The notes: generated by a model from the sequence alone, not told the origin. Shown: positions 54,317-63,345, counted from the stretch's first letter. The stretch: DNA of 64,000 nt from Bacillota bacterium (GCA_023407175.1 JAEYMU010000055.1:1-64000), one strand, 5' to 3'. Program-made: numbers and translations.

Positions 54317-54812
54317 AAAAGAACATATCTCCCAAGAAGCTTTTGAGGCTTTTCAGCAAGATCAGATGAATCCATCCGAACGGGAATTATTCCTTAGCCA
54401 TATCTGCTCCTGTGACTTTTGTGCCGACAGGTTTACGGCATGTATGGAAGAAGAAATCATAGCCGCCCCCAGAGATATGAAGGAAAATCTATTAAGGGCC
54501 GTACGAAAGCCGGAGGTACAACTGGCCATCCGGGTGCGTGAGACCTCAAAACGCCTGCAGCTTTTCATCTACAGCCTTAAGGTATGCACCGTTACCGTCT
54601 GTGCCCTGCTGCTTATGCTATTTACCATGAATGCACCGGCAGTATCGGATATTCTGCAAACCACCGGCAGTATTAAGACAGAAGCAACCGATAAAATGGA
54701 TCGTGGTTCCCTGTCTTCCTTTATACAAAACGGTATCAATAAAATCGGCAGCGGCATTGTAGATTTTTCCAATAATTTATTTGATAAGGAGGTAACTGAC
54801 AATGATCAGTAA
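54309..54812 (+). CDS. Anti-sigma factor with zinc-finger motif and one membrane helix
   Basis: GTG 54309 has GGGGG about eight bases upstream and overlaps the sigma gene; 167 residues. The cytoplasmic part has HICSCDFC, a HxxxCxxC anti-sigma zinc site (His31, Cys35, Cys38). A membrane helix (SLKVCTVTVCALLLMLFTMNA, about 97-117) follows and the outer domain is short and Ser/Asn-rich. It would hold the sigma factor at the membrane until a signal releases it. Confidence 0.82.
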   Translation: MNEKEHISQEAFEAFQQDQMNPSERELFLSHICSCDFCADRFTACMEEEIIAAPRDMKENLLRAVRKPEVQLAIRVRETSKRLQLFIYSLKVCTVTVCALLLMLFTMNAPAVSDILQTTGSIKTEATDKMDRGSLSSFIQNGINKIGSGIVDFSNNLFDKEVTDNDQ

Positions 54813-55365
54813 AAAGAACAGTTTTTTAACCTTTTGTTTTTCATTCTTACCTGGTGCAGGGCAAATGTATATGGGCTTCATGAAGCGTGGTGTCAGTCTG
54901 ATGTCCGGCTTCTTCCTGATAATATTCTTCACCGTCTGGTTTGAGATGCCCCTATTTGTATTTGCTGCAATCGTACTATGGTTCTATGCCTTTTTTGACA
55001 CCTTTAATCTGCGCGCCACTCCGGATGATGAATTCTACGCCATAGAGGACAAATATATATTCTTCCCGGGCATTGCAAAGGAAGGCTCTGACATCCTTAA
55101 AGGGAAATACCGTCAGGTATTGGCACTTGGATTAATCCTCTTCGGTACTGTGCTTCTGTGGCATAATATCATTGATCTGTTCGGTTCAATCCTGCCGGAC
55201 CAGGTACGGCAAATTATCCGGGACTTCGGATATTATTTCCCGCAGCTTCTGGTTGGCTTTGCAATTATTGCACTCGGTGTTTACCTGATTACCGGTAAGA
55301 AAAAGGAGCTGGATGCTATGGACCGCATCAACGAGCTCGAAGATAAGGGAGGTTACGACAAATGA
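54802..55365 (+). CDS. Membrane protein of the sigma operon (TM2-like)
   Basis: 187 residues from ATG 54802 with GGAGG upstream, overlapping the anti-sigma gene. The start KNSFLTFCFSFLPGAGQMYMGFMKRGVSLM is the TM2-domain motif (PGAGQMYMG). Four or five membrane helices are visible, and the C-terminal half has LALGLILFGTVLLWHNI and LLVGFAIIALGVYLITG. Function unknown; co-transcription with sigma and anti-sigma suggests an envelope role. Confidence 0.78.
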   Translation: MISKKNSFLTFCFSFLPGAGQMYMGFMKRGVSLMSGFFLIIFFTVWFEMPLFVFAAIVLWFYAFFDTFNLRATPDDEFYAIEDKYIFFPGIAKEGSDILKGKYRQVLALGLILFGTVLLWHNIIDLFGSILPDQVRQIIRDFGYYFPQLLVGFAIIALGVYLITGKKKELDAMDRINELEDKGGYDK

Positions 55366-55670
55366 CAAGAACTCACCGTGTCGGTACCTTTACTCTGGGC
55401 AGTATACTGGTTGCTTTCGGTACCCTGTTCCTGCTGCACCTGTTTATTCCGGCAATCGCTTACCATGTCATATTCAAGGTTTGGCCGATCATCTTTATCT
55501 TTCTGGGAATAGAAATACTCATTGCCAACTTTACGCAAAAGGGGGAGAAAATCCTCTATGATACGACCGCCTTTGCTTTAATCATCCTCCTCTCCTTCTT
55601 TGCTATGGGGATGGCCCTCGTCCAGGTTTGCTTTGAATATGCCGGTGCAAATTTCACCTTATATTTTTAA
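55362..55670 (+). CDS. Small membrane protein of the sigma operon
   Basis: 102 residues from ATG 55362, which overlaps the previous stop by ATGA. Three hydrophobic segments: LGSILVAFGTLFLLHLFI, VIFKVWPIIFIFLGIEILI and FALIILLSFFAMGMALV. The pattern GxxLxxxGxxxLL...WPxxxIxLGxE resembles the LiaF/DUF5668-type membrane domain of cell-envelope stress systems. Last gene of the operon. Confidence 0.75.
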   Translation: MTRTHRVGTFTLGSILVAFGTLFLLHLFIPAIAYHVIFKVWPIIFIFLGIEILIANFTQKGEKILYDTTAFALIILLSFFAMGMALVQVCFEYAGANFTLYF

Positions 55671-55702
55671 GCAACTATTCTATTCCTGCAAGCATATTAG
55701 GA

Positions 55703-55754
55703 AATCGGGACTGCCGCTCATGCGTCAGTCTCGATTATTTTTTGTTCTACCTTT
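55703..55754 (+). terminator. Terminator of the ECF sigma operon
   Basis: An 11-bp stem with one G-T pair (55703-55713 with 55736-55746, AATCGGGACTG side) followed by ATTTTTTG. The stem and part of the loop recur in the terminator at 56588-56632. Confidence 0.82.
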
Positions 55755-55813
55755 ATGATGTATTTATGGAACTTTAAGCGTTACCTTGGTGTTTTGAAAA
55801 TTATTATTTACTA

Positions 55814-55848
55814 TAGAAAAATTATGAAATTTGTTGTAATATTAATTT
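55814..55848. repeat. 35-bp direct repeat, copy A (upstream of the deaminase gene)
   Basis: The 35 bases starting TAGAAAAATTATGAAATTTG match 56719-56753 with a single difference. Both copies stand after similar terminators and before a gene start, so they may be duplicated promoter regions. The 375-base gap 55671-56045 holds this copy and the terminator at 55703; nothing else is clear. Confidence 0.8.
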
Positions 55849-56045
55849 TAGAAAATAGTACATATTGTTATTGTTTGTGAACTAAATATTTTATTATGGT
55901 TATCTCACCATTAGGTGATTTAATAAATAAACCTGAAGGGATGTTGATTATGGAAGTCGTTAAATTAGAATCAATTATATGTTATGGAGAAAATAAGAAA
56001 TTGTAGGAACATGAAATGATTCATGTTTCGAGAAAGGTATAAATA

Positions 56046-56558
56046 ATGAATTTTATTGAACATGAATTATATATGAAGAGATGTTATGAATTGGCAATTA
56101 CAGCAGGAAAGAAGGGTTATGATAGCTTCGGGGCAATTTTGGTAAGTGATGGTAAAATTCTTGAAGAGGCAGAGAATACTGCTAATTATGCGAAGGGACT
56201 TTTTGGGCATGCGGAATTTAATCTTATACACAAATGTGCCAATAAGTATGCCGATAACATTTTTGAAAATGCAACTCTATATACTAGTTGTGCACCATGT
56301 ACTCGTTGCCTGATGGCTATTTCTTCTTTAGGAATTAAAAATATAGTATATGGTGTCTCTTACAAATCGTTTAATTTATTGTTACCATTTGAGCCTAAGA
56401 TATTCGATTATGAAGCAATCATGCAAAAAATGGATGTATCAGTAAAATTAATTGGTCCAGTATTAGAAGACGAGGGAATGAGGACTTTTGAATATTGGGG
56501 TGGAGATTACAGACCTTTAGAAGAACTACTTCAGGAAAGTGCAAATATGAGAAAGTAA
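56046..56558 (+). CDS. Cytidine/deoxycytidylate deaminase-like zinc enzyme
   Basis: 170 residues from ATG 56046 with GAGAAAGG upstream. The zinc site is FGHAEFNLI (HAE) and SCAPCTRCLMAI (PCxxC), the CDA-like fold. The substrate could be a nucleoside, nucleotide or nucleobase such as guanine; it cannot be read. The gene is much richer in A+T than its neighbours and lies between two near-identical 35-bp direct repeats and two similar terminators, which suggests acquisition as a cassette. Confidence 0.8.
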   Translation: MNFIEHELYMKRCYELAITAGKKGYDSFGAILVSDGKILEEAENTANYAKGLFGHAEFNLIHKCANKYADNIFENATLYTSCAPCTRCLMAISSLGIKNIVYGVSYKSFNLLLPFEPKIFDYEAIMQKMDVSVKLIGPVLEDEGMRTFEYWGGDYRPLEELLQESANMRK

Positions 56559-56587
56559 GCGAAATAGAGTTTATGTCTCCAAATAAA

Positions 56588-56632
56588 AGAATCGGGATTG
56601 CCGCTGCGTCAGTCCCGATTCTTTTTATTTTT
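56588..56632 (+). terminator. Terminator of the deaminase gene
   Basis: A 13-bp stem (56588-56600 with 56610-56622, AGAATCGGGATTG side, one G-T pair) followed by TTTTATTTTT. Similar to the terminator at 55703-55754. Confidence 0.88.
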
Positions 56633-56718
56633 CCGCACAGATGTAGTGTTCCTAGATACTTCATCCTGCGATCTTAAGTATCCGGCTTTCAGACTTTTCC
56701 AAAAGCGTATATTTTCTG

Positions 56719-56753
56719 TAGAAAAATTATGGAATTTGTTGTAATATTAATTT
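56719..56753. repeat. 35-bp direct repeat, copy B (upstream of the zinc-ribbon gene)
   Basis: Starts TAGAAAAATTATGGAATTTG and differs from copy A (55814-55848) at one base. It lies 33 bases before the zinc-ribbon gene start; after both copies the text ATTGTTAT and CACCAT/TACCAT recurs less exactly. Confidence 0.8.
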
Positions 56754-56786
56754 GCAATTGTTATCTTACCATATGGAGGAAAAGCA

Positions 56787-58106
56787 ATGAAATATTGTAT
56801 AAAATGTACAACACCCTTAAACAATAATGACAGATTCTGCCCTGTCTGCGGTACTGAGCAAATGACGCAAAAAACAGTATTAAAAAGATTTTGCACCAGT
56901 TGCGGAGCGCAAATAAATAACACCGTACAGGTATGTCCGTTTTGCGGTAATCCGGCAGTGAATACTCAATCAGAGGAGTTATTAAAAAAAGCCGCTCCCG
57001 CCCTGATCTCCACCCTGATAAACAGGTTAACTGCCAGCGCTGTACTATGGTTTTGCATTTCCGGCATTCAATTAATGATAGCCCTGGCAATTTTTTGTAT
57101 AAATACATTAATTGACGATTGGAATACAGCCTCTGTCCGGACAATTTTTATTTCCGGTATCTTTGGAGGATTAAATATTTGGGGAGCGATACTAAATTTA
57201 AAAACAAAGAAATCAATTGTTACTGATTATGTCGGTATTGTATCGAAAAATCGAATACAATTTTCATCAGTTATAATTTATTTATGGAATGGGTATGTCA
57301 TATTTGGGCTTCTGGCTTCCAACAATTTTTTATCATTTTTATTTTTATTGCTTGTTATTGCGGCACTTATTGTAGACCTGTTCTTCATTAAGCTGTTTGT
57401 TATTCGAAATAAAGACAGCTTTTATGAGCTTGAACGCTCACAGCTACCGGATACTTCCTGCAACAATTGCGGAGCTGCTGTAAAGCTGGGTGCTGCCTAC
57501 TGTTCGCATTGTAAAACGAAATTGAATAATAATAACACCTACGGTAATAAGAAGCAAAGCTCAGAGTCAGTACATAAAAGCACGAAATTTCCAATAATTA
57601 TAACCATTGCTTCCATTCTGACCATTTTTGCTATCATCTTTACAATGGTAATTGGAACCATGAAACAAAACAGAACATCAGACTATGAAAGGCCGGTTTT
57701 AAGCATGCTAAACTCACTGGAGGCGGGTGACTCGGAGGAGCTGATTCATTGCTATCCATGGTATTATCAGGATGATATTACGGATAAGCTGGAACAGGAT
57801 TATGGCAGTACAAAAAAGGCGATGAGTGAAATGTCGAATATGATAGAAACGAAATATGGAGAACAATATAGACTTTCTTATGAGATTACAAATAGGGAGG
57901 AGTTAAGCAGCAACAATTTGAGAAAGATTATGGATGATGCAAAGGCCAATTGCCAAAAAACCTTGCTGATAACAGAAGGATATTTGCTTCAAGTAAAACT
58001 GACCATTGAAACGAAGGAAGGCACAACCTCCGTAGATGCGGATTACAATGTTATTAAAATCGGCTCCAGTTGGTATTTTTCTGACTGCAATATCGGATGG
58101 AATTAA
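56787..58106 (+). CDS. Zinc-ribbon membrane protein of unknown function
   Basis: 439 residues from ATG 56787 with GGAGG upstream. Two zinc ribbons open the protein (Cys4/7/18/21 and Cys36/39/50/53), then several membrane helices (about 80-215; MIALAIFCINTLI, FLFLLLVIAALIVDLFFI), a third zinc ribbon (TSCNNCGAAVKLGAAYCSHC), one more helix (FPIIITIASILTIFAIIFTMVIG) and an extracellular domain ending SWYFSDCNIGWN. Proteins with zinc ribbons plus a C-terminal helix and outer domain are common in Firmicutes but poorly understood. Confidence 0.78.
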   Translation: MKYCIKCTTPLNNNDRFCPVCGTEQMTQKTVLKRFCTSCGAQINNTVQVCPFCGNPAVNTQSEELLKKAAPALISTLINRLTASAVLWFCISGIQLMIALAIFCINTLIDDWNTASVRTIFISGIFGGLNIWGAILNLKTKKSIVTDYVGIVSKNRIQFSSVIIYLWNGYVIFGLLASNNFLSFLFLLLVIAALIVDLFFIKLFVIRNKDSFYELERSQLPDTSCNNCGAAVKLGAAYCSHCKTKLNNNNTYGNKKQSSESVHKSTKFPIIITIASILTIFAIIFTMVIGTMKQNRTSDYERPVLSMLNSLEAGDSEELIHCYPWYYQDDITDKLEQDYGSTKKAMSEMSNMIETKYGEQYRLSYEITNREELSSNNLRKIMDDAKANCQKTLLITEGYLLQVKLTIETKEGTTSVDADYNVIKIGSSWYFSDCNIGWN

Positions 58107-58254
58107 GGCAAATGAAGCACTTTTGGCTGTCCCAATCAAAGATTTGTTTTACGTGCTGTATAGAAAGAGGAGATAAATAAGCCTTAAGCAAGCTTGTATC
58201 TCAAGATTTTGGCAATAGATATATTCTGTGTAGATGATACGAAAGGAGTTTACC

Positions 58255-58875
58255 ATGTTAATTTTATCAGGCGGAGGAGATCCAGATAAAGTAACACCTA
58301 TTGATAGCTATTTTATAAGCATAATTGATAAGAATAAACCCGTGATATACATACCAGTAGCAATGGAAGAATCTTGTTTTACATATGAGGAATGTTTAAA
58401 CTGGTTTACTGACACCTATGAAAGATATGGTATAACTAAGATCGAAATGTGGACAGATTTATCAGGAAAAACCATATCAGATAATATTGCTGCTATATAT
58501 ATTGGTGGGGGCAATACTTATAAGCTCCTTAAAAAGATAAAAGATAGTAGCTTTGATAAAAAATGTATCACGTATTTAAAAAACAATGGAATTATATATG
58601 GCGGCTCTGCAGGAGCTATTATTTTTGGAAAAACTATCGACTCCGCAAAGCATGCAGACAAAAATATTGTAGATTTAGCGGATACACATGGACTCAATTT
58701 ACTGAATGATAGGGATGTATGGTGTCATTATACAGAAGCAGATAATGAGCTGATAAATAATTACGATAACAATTTATATATCCTTTATGAGGAATCAGGT
58801 ATTGTGTTTGATGGAGAAAGCATTATTTCATTGGGAAAAAAATACAAAACAAATGATATAATAAAGGCGAGATAG
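58255..58875 (+). CDS. S51-family peptidase/type 1 glutamine amidotransferase-like protein
   Basis: ATG 58255 (MLILSGGGDPDKV) has AAAGGAG upstream; 206 residues. GGGNTYKLLKKI and IIYGGSAGAIIFG place the nucleophile Ser118 in the GGSAGA box of peptidase E (S51), which cuts Asp-X dipeptides. The C-terminal LYEESGIVFDGESI is also conserved. A+T-rich like its neighbours. Stand-alone gene. Confidence 0.85.
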   Translation: MLILSGGGDPDKVTPIDSYFISIIDKNKPVIYIPVAMEESCFTYEECLNWFTDTYERYGITKIEMWTDLSGKTISDNIAAIYIGGGNTYKLLKKIKDSSFDKKCITYLKNNGIIYGGSAGAIIFGKTIDSAKHADKNIVDLADTHGLNLLNDRDVWCHYTEADNELINNYDNNLYILYEESGIVFDGESIISLGKKYKTNDIIKAR

Positions 58876-58978
58876 AATGATTATTTTTAAATTGTAACAA
58901 AATAGAAAATGTATCGTCCGTAAGTAGAAAAATCAACAAGAGTATGCTATACTATTTCTGTAAGGAGGTGACTTAGTC

Positions 58979-59305
58979 ATGAATCATATCATTACGAATG
59001 AACTAGTTGAGGGATTGAAAAATATTTTTAATGACAATTTAGTTAGCATAATTCTTTATGGCTCTGTTGCCAGAGGAACAGCTACCGAGGAATCTGATAT
59101 TGACATTGCAATAATATTGAAAGATGCAAAAAAGCAGTCGGCACAGGACAAGCTGATTGAATTTACTGTGGATTTAGACTTGAAGTACGATAAGGTATTT
59201 TCCATCATAGACATTGATTACAATGAATTTTTAATATGGGAAGAAATACTTCCATTTTATAAAAATGTAAATCGGGACGGTGTGGTGTTATGGAAGGCAG
59301 CGTAA
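58979..59305 (+). CDS. MNT-type nucleotidyltransferase, orphan
   Basis: 108 residues from ATG 58979 with AAGGAGGTGA upstream. The core reads IILYGSVARGTATEESDIDIAIIL: GSxARG and the paired Asp in SDIDI that bind metal. This is the MntA antitoxin type that normally pairs with a HEPN toxin and modifies it. No HEPN gene follows; the next gene is convergent. It may be an orphan or act on another target. Confidence 0.85.
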   Translation: MNHIITNELVEGLKNIFNDNLVSIILYGSVARGTATEESDIDIAIILKDAKKQSAQDKLIEFTVDLDLKYDKVFSIIDIDYNEFLIWEEILPFYKNVNRDGVVLWKAA

Positions 59306-59322
59306 AAACCAATGCCCGAATC

Positions 59323-59928
59323 TTATTTCTTAAAGAGTAATCGAACACCAAAATACAAAAGCACCAGCCCAACCGCTCCATTCAAAAGCTGGATTATGAT
59401 ACCCGAAAGAAAAATACCAAGCATATTCCCCAGCAATGCGACGCCGGAAAGGAATATCAAAGTTGACAGGACGCAGCCCATTCCAAAGAAAAAGAGCTGT
59501 TGTCTTGTCAGCGCATGCGCGGCAACCTGTGCGGAGAATACTCCGCTCCAAAATATGATCGTCAATGGATTGGAGGCCGTAAGTAACAAGCCTTTAAGAA
59601 AGATATTGCCGTTGGATACGGAGGGTGAGCTTATGCTTCCCGGAAAAATCGTCAGATCAAATATTCCTAATATGTTCTGAAGCCCAAACAGGATTAATAC
59701 ACTTCCGCCAAAGATTTTTATAGCCAGCTTGACCCTTTTTCTTCCGATGAAGGCCGCAACTCCCAGTCCCGACAGTACTATGTACAGGGCATCGATCAGC
59801 GCAATCGCTCCAACCAAAGACAGCCCTGATAATAAGCCCTGCTCTGTTGCAGTCGAAAATACCAGCAGACACATGGGTCCGACTGCAAGCTGCAGAAGCA
59901 TTCCAAATTTTAAGCCCTTCCATACCAT
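59323..59928 (-). CDS. LysE-family amino-acid exporter
   Basis: 201 residues from ATG 59928 with GAGGG upstream. Five or six membrane helices, with GMLLQLAVGPMCLLVFSTATEQG near the start (the PGP motif region reads VGP), IALIDALYIVLSGLGVAA and FLKGLLLTASNPLTIIFWSGVF (the second conserved NP region). It exports amino acids or related small molecules. Convergent with the MNT-type gene. Confidence 0.88.
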   Translation of the reverse strand: MVWKGLKFGMLLQLAVGPMCLLVFSTATEQGLLSGLSLVGAIALIDALYIVLSGLGVAAFIGRKRVKLAIKIFGGSVLILFGLQNILGIFDLTIFPGSISSPSVSNGNIFLKGLLLTASNPLTIIFWSGVFSAQVAAHALTRQQLFFFGMGCVLSTLIFLSGVALLGNMLGIFLSGIIIQLLNGAVGLVLLYFGVRLLFKK

Positions 59929-60016
59929 AGTTTACCCTCTTTCGCTCCGATACAGCATTGGTAAATAAGTTTTGTCCATTGTACTATGGTATTGTTCTTT
60001 TGTCTATGCTCCGGTT

Positions 60017-60700
60017 CTAATTTGTTACAGTATCCATCCCCACCTGGTCCATTTTCTCTAAGGATAGAGCCTCGATATAGTAGAACTCTCCTGCCTCGCT
60101 GTCCTGTCCCTTCCTTAATATTCCTTTCACCTTAATCCAGTCCTTATCAGATACATACTTACTTAAATCCTCGTCGGTCAGGAATTCAAAGCATACATAG
60201 CCTCCCTGACAGTAAGGGCAGGAGGGGCCAAATCTGCCGACAAAGCTATAGGGTGAATAATCGATATAATAGCCCTCTATCTCTACTGTTTTTCCGTCGT
60301 AATCCTTGAAATTTTCATACCAGTCATTAATCTGGGTTGCATAGTACTTATCCCCTACAACAATATCAATGGAGGAAGGGTCAAAATCCTCTTTATCCTT
60401 GCTGATATCACAGTCATAGGTTCCGGTTCCCTTGACAATCGCATTCTCATTAAGCTGCAAAGTGAAGCCCGCCGCCTCGGTTGGGACCGGTGTGACCGTC
60501 ACAGCAGCATTTGTATCCACATCTGCTTCTAAGTCTGTATCTATATTGCTATCTGATGCGGCATCTGTTACGACAGGCGTTGCCGCCTTATTCATTTTGT
60601 TGTTATAGGTTGCACTTTGCTGCTTCTGGCAGGCACAGGCCAATGCCGTCATTGTGATTAACAGCCCGAACAGCAGAATTCTTTGTTTCCTTACTTTCAT
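60017..60700 (-). CDS. Lipoprotein downstream of the metal ABC transporter
   Basis: 227 residues. The start MKVRKQRILLFGLLITMTALACAC is a lipoprotein signal with Cys at 22 or 24. An acidic linker (SDSNIDTDLEADVDTN) precedes a domain with VVGDKYYATQINDWYENFKDYDGKTVEIEGYYID and RFGPSCPYCQGGYVCFEF. The C-terminal part resembles the YcgQ/DUF1980 domain (TIGR03943 family), in which CxxC lies at the same place. The position after the zinc-type transporter genes suggests a role in metal uptake or sensing. Confidence 0.75.
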   Translation of the reverse strand: MKVRKQRILLFGLLITMTALACACQKQQSATYNNKMNKAATPVVTDAASDSNIDTDLEADVDTNAAVTVTPVPTEAAGFTLQLNENAIVKGTGTYDCDISKDKEDFDPSSIDIVVGDKYYATQINDWYENFKDYDGKTVEIEGYYIDYSPYSFVGRFGPSCPYCQGGYVCFEFLTDEDLSKYVSDKDWIKVKGILRKGQDSEAGEFYYIEALSLEKMDQVGMDTVTN

Positions 60701-60722
60701 GTCTATTTTCCTCCTATTTGGC

Positions 60723-60792
60723 GAGGCTTATCGGAAACCCCTGTATGCAGCCTTGTCTTGAAATGTACATACAGGGAATTTTCCGCAGCCTC
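60723..60792 (-). other. Long imperfect stem-loop between permease and lipoprotein genes
   Basis: GAGGCT (60723-60728) and TCGGAAACCCCTGTATG (60731-60747) pair with CATACAGGG and TTTCCG and AGCCTC (60768-60792), with small internal loops. There is no T-run, so it is more likely an mRNA-stability element or attenuator than a terminator. Confidence 0.5.
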
Positions 60793-60847
60793 TGTTGTTA
60801 TTCAGGAGCTCCACTCCCGTTACCTGAATTATAACCAGTAATATCCA

Positions 60848-61669
60848 CTACCTTCTTGCTCTGACTTTTTCAATACCGGCAAACAGAAAGAACACCAAAA
60901 TATCTGCAATTACGATGCTGGCTCCGGTCGGTGTGGATTTCAAGTAAGAAAAGTAAATACCTGCCACAAAGCAGAGCACGGACACCACCCCAGAGCACAC
61001 AATTACCGTAAGAAAACGCTTGCAGATACGCATGGCGGTCAATGCGGGAAATACAATCAGACTCGATATGAGCAGGGTTCCCATCATACGCATTCCCAGT
61101 ACTACCGTAACCGCCGTAAGTAAAGCAATCAGCATATTGTAAAGGTCCGTGTTAGTGCCGGTCGCCCTGGCAAAGGTTTCATCAAAGGTCACAGCAAAAA
61201 TCTTATGATAGAACAGGACATACAGCAATATCACAACGATGGATAGAATTATCGACAGCCGGACATCCGCCGTACTCATTGCCAGGATGCTGCCAAACAT
61301 ATAATTACATACGTCCGTATTCATTCCGGTGGTCAGGGATATCGTCATTACACCGACCGCCAGAGCTCCGCTGCAAAGCAGCGCCGTAGCGGCATCTCCC
61401 CTGATTTTACTGTTTTCCGACAGACGCAGCAGGAAAAATGCTGCTATGACACAAACCGGTATGGATACGGATAGGGGTGCCGCGTTCATGGCGTAGGCAA
61501 TCGCAAGGGAAGCAAAGCCCACATGGGATAAGCCGTCTCCAATCATGGAGTAACGCTTAAGCACCAGACTTACTCCCAGGAGGGAGGCACAAAGGGATAC
61601 CAGGATACCTACCACCAGAGCCCTTACCAGAAATGGATAAGAGAGCATTTCTATAAATGTACTAATCAT
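60848..61669 (-). CDS. znuB: Zinc/manganese ABC transporter permease
   Basis: ATG 61669 (MISTFIEMLSYPFLV) has GGGAGGG upstream; 273 residues and eight or nine membrane helices. RYSMIGDGLSHVGFASLAIAY and YMFGSILAMSTADV are the conserved ABC-3 permease segments, with GMRMMGTLLISSLIVFPALTA in the second half. Overlaps the ATPase gene by eight bases. Metal specificity (Zn or Mn) is not decided by sequence. Confidence 0.92.
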   Translation of the reverse strand: MISTFIEMLSYPFLVRALVVGILVSLCASLLGVSLVLKRYSMIGDGLSHVGFASLAIAYAMNAAPLSVSIPVCVIAAFFLLRLSENSKIRGDAATALLCSGALAVGVMTISLTTGMNTDVCNYMFGSILAMSTADVRLSIILSIVVILLYVLFYHKIFAVTFDETFARATGTNTDLYNMLIALLTAVTVVLGMRMMGTLLISSLIVFPALTAMRICKRFLTVIVCSGVVSVLCFVAGIYFSYLKSTPTGASIVIADILVFFLFAGIEKVRARR

Positions 61670-62369
61670 CTGATTTCCCTCCCAAAAACTTAAGCCCCGG
61701 TTCACTCACAATATAATCCCTCGTATTTCCGTAAAAAAGCTGGCTCTTTCCCAGGTGAAGAATGTGGCTTGCATATCTGACGGCGCTGTGAACATCGTGA
61801 GAAACCATGATGATTGTTATATTCTGCTCCCGGTTGATTTTGTAAAGCAGGGAATAGAAATCATTTGTCATAACCGGGTCAAGACCTGTGGCTGGTTCAT
61901 CCAGAAGCAGTAATTTCTTTGTTGCACAGAGTGCTCTCGCCAGTAACGCCCTTTGCTGCTGTCCTCCCGACAGCTCGCGAAAGCAACGGTCCTTAAGCTG
62001 CTCTATCCCAAGCTGTTTTAGCTGCCGCAGGGCCTCCCTTTTATCCTCTCTGGCATAAAAGGGCAGGAGTCCTCGTCTATTCAGGCGTCCTGAAAGCACA
62101 ACCTCATATACACTAGCCGGAAAATCCTTCTGCACCAGCGTCTGCTGGGGAAGATAACCGATTTCATCCTGCTTCAGCCCCTGAAACTCAATCTCTCCAC
62201 CCGATACCTTCTTAAGGTGAAGCAGCCCCTTGACCAGCGTGCTTTTTCCTGCGCCGTTTTCACCGACAACACACAGATAATCTCCGCTGTTTACTTCAAA
62301 ACTGATATCGGATAATACCGTATTCCCCTCATAGGAAAAGGCTACCTGCCTGCAGCTAATCAGCTTCAT
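61662..62369 (-). CDS. znuC: Zinc/manganese ABC transporter ATPase
   Basis: 235 residues. Walker A GENGAGKST, Q-loop YLPQQ, signature ELSGGQQQRALLARAL, Walker B LLLLDEPATGLD and the H-loop SHDVHSA are intact. It starts one base after the binding protein's stop. Confidence 0.93.
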   Translation of the reverse strand: MKLISCRQVAFSYEGNTVLSDISFEVNSGDYLCVVGENGAGKSTLVKGLLHLKKVSGGEIEFQGLKQDEIGYLPQQTLVQKDFPASVYEVVLSGRLNRRGLLPFYAREDKREALRQLKQLGIEQLKDRCFRELSGGQQQRALLARALCATKKLLLLDEPATGLDPVMTNDFYSLLYKINREQNITIIMVSHDVHSAVRYASHILHLGKSQLFYGNTRDYIVSEPGLKFLGGKSDD

Positions 62370-62370
62370 A

Positions 62371-63345
62371 TTAATTAAGCGCCTCCTTTAGTACCTCAAC
62401 ATTATGCTCCATTAAGTCAATATAGGTAACTCCTGCATCAAAATCCTTCTGACTGATATTATGAATCGCATTCAGCAGCTCCTTCTTTGCACCTGTGGCA
62501 TCACAGATGCTGTCACACATCTGCTCATTGGATAATTCGATATGAAATACAACCGGTATCTTATCCTCCTTGACCTTATCAATCAGGAAGGCCACCGTTG
62601 ACGCACTCGCCTCCGTCTCGGTGGAGCAGCCGGGAAATGCCGCATAATAGCTTAAGCCATATGCATCAACAAAATAGCGGAAGGGAAATCTGTCACCAAG
62701 GACTATCTCCTTGCGTACGGAATTCTCTACCACATCCTTAAATTTCTGATCAAGCTGATTTAATTTCTCGATATAGCTTTCCGCATTGGCCTTATAGTCT
62801 TTTGCATTATCCGGGTCAACTTCACACAGGGCATCCCGAAGCTTTTCTACAATCAAAACTGCATTCTGCGGAGAGGTCCATACATGCTCATCCAGTTCAG
62901 GACCTTCCTCCTCTTCCCCGTCTTCCTCTTCCTCGGCCTCCATGCCCTCTATCGTCTCTTCCTCAACCGTAGTAACACAGTCCATCAGTGTAACGATATG
63001 CATCTTATCCTGATCCATAGAGGATAAAATTTCATCCACCCAGTTGTCGGAATCACCTCCGACATAGACAAATAAATTTGAATTCTGCACATCTAAAATA
63101 TCCTGGGGCGTAGGCTCATAGCTATGGCTTTCCGCACCAGGGGAAAGAAGCATCTCAAGCTTTACGTTGTCACCGGCAATCTGCCTTATAAAATCATATT
63201 GCGGGAATATTGTAGTAACCACACTGATCTTATTATCCTGCTCTGAATCTGCCGAAGTACCGGCAGTATTTTTTGCACAAGCAGAAAGCGACACCGTAAG
63301 GATTAACAAGGTAACTAATATAAATAAACGATATTTCATTTTCAT
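62371..63345 (-). CDS. znuA: Zinc/manganese-binding lipoprotein (ZnuA/AdcA type) with acidic loop
   Basis: ATG 63345 (MKMKYRLFILV) has GGAGG six bases upstream; 324 residues. Signal with lipobox LSAC (Cys23). VVTTIFPQYDFIRQIAG starts the cluster-9 binding domain; His74 in GAESHSYEP and His154 in LDEHVWTSPQNA are metal ligands. Between them (about 127-153) lies a Glu/Asp-rich loop where zinc-binding homologues have a His-rich loop. The first gene of the metal operon. Confidence 0.92.
   Translation of the reverse strand: MKMKYRLFILVTLLILTVSLSACAKNTAGTSADSEQDNKISVVTTIFPQYDFIRQIAGDNVKLEMLLSPGAESHSYEPTPQDILDVQNSNLFVYVGGDSDNWVDEILSSMDQDKMHIVTLMDCVTTVEEETIEGMEAEEEEDGEEEEGPELDEHVWTSPQNAVLIVEKLRDALCEVDPDNAKDYKANAESYIEKLNQLDQKFKDVVENSVRKEIVLGDRFPFRYFVDAYGLSYYAAFPGCSTETEASASTVAFLIDKVKEDKIPVVFHIELSNEQMCDSICDATGAKKELLNAIHNISQKDFDAGVTYIDLMEHNVEVLKEALN

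Noticed and set aside
55941..56006. 18-21 residue frame (MEVVKLESIICYGENKKL) before the deaminase gene
   Set aside because: An RBS-like AAGGG precedes it, but the peptide has no recognisable property and no conservation can be tested; it could be a chance frame or a leader peptide.
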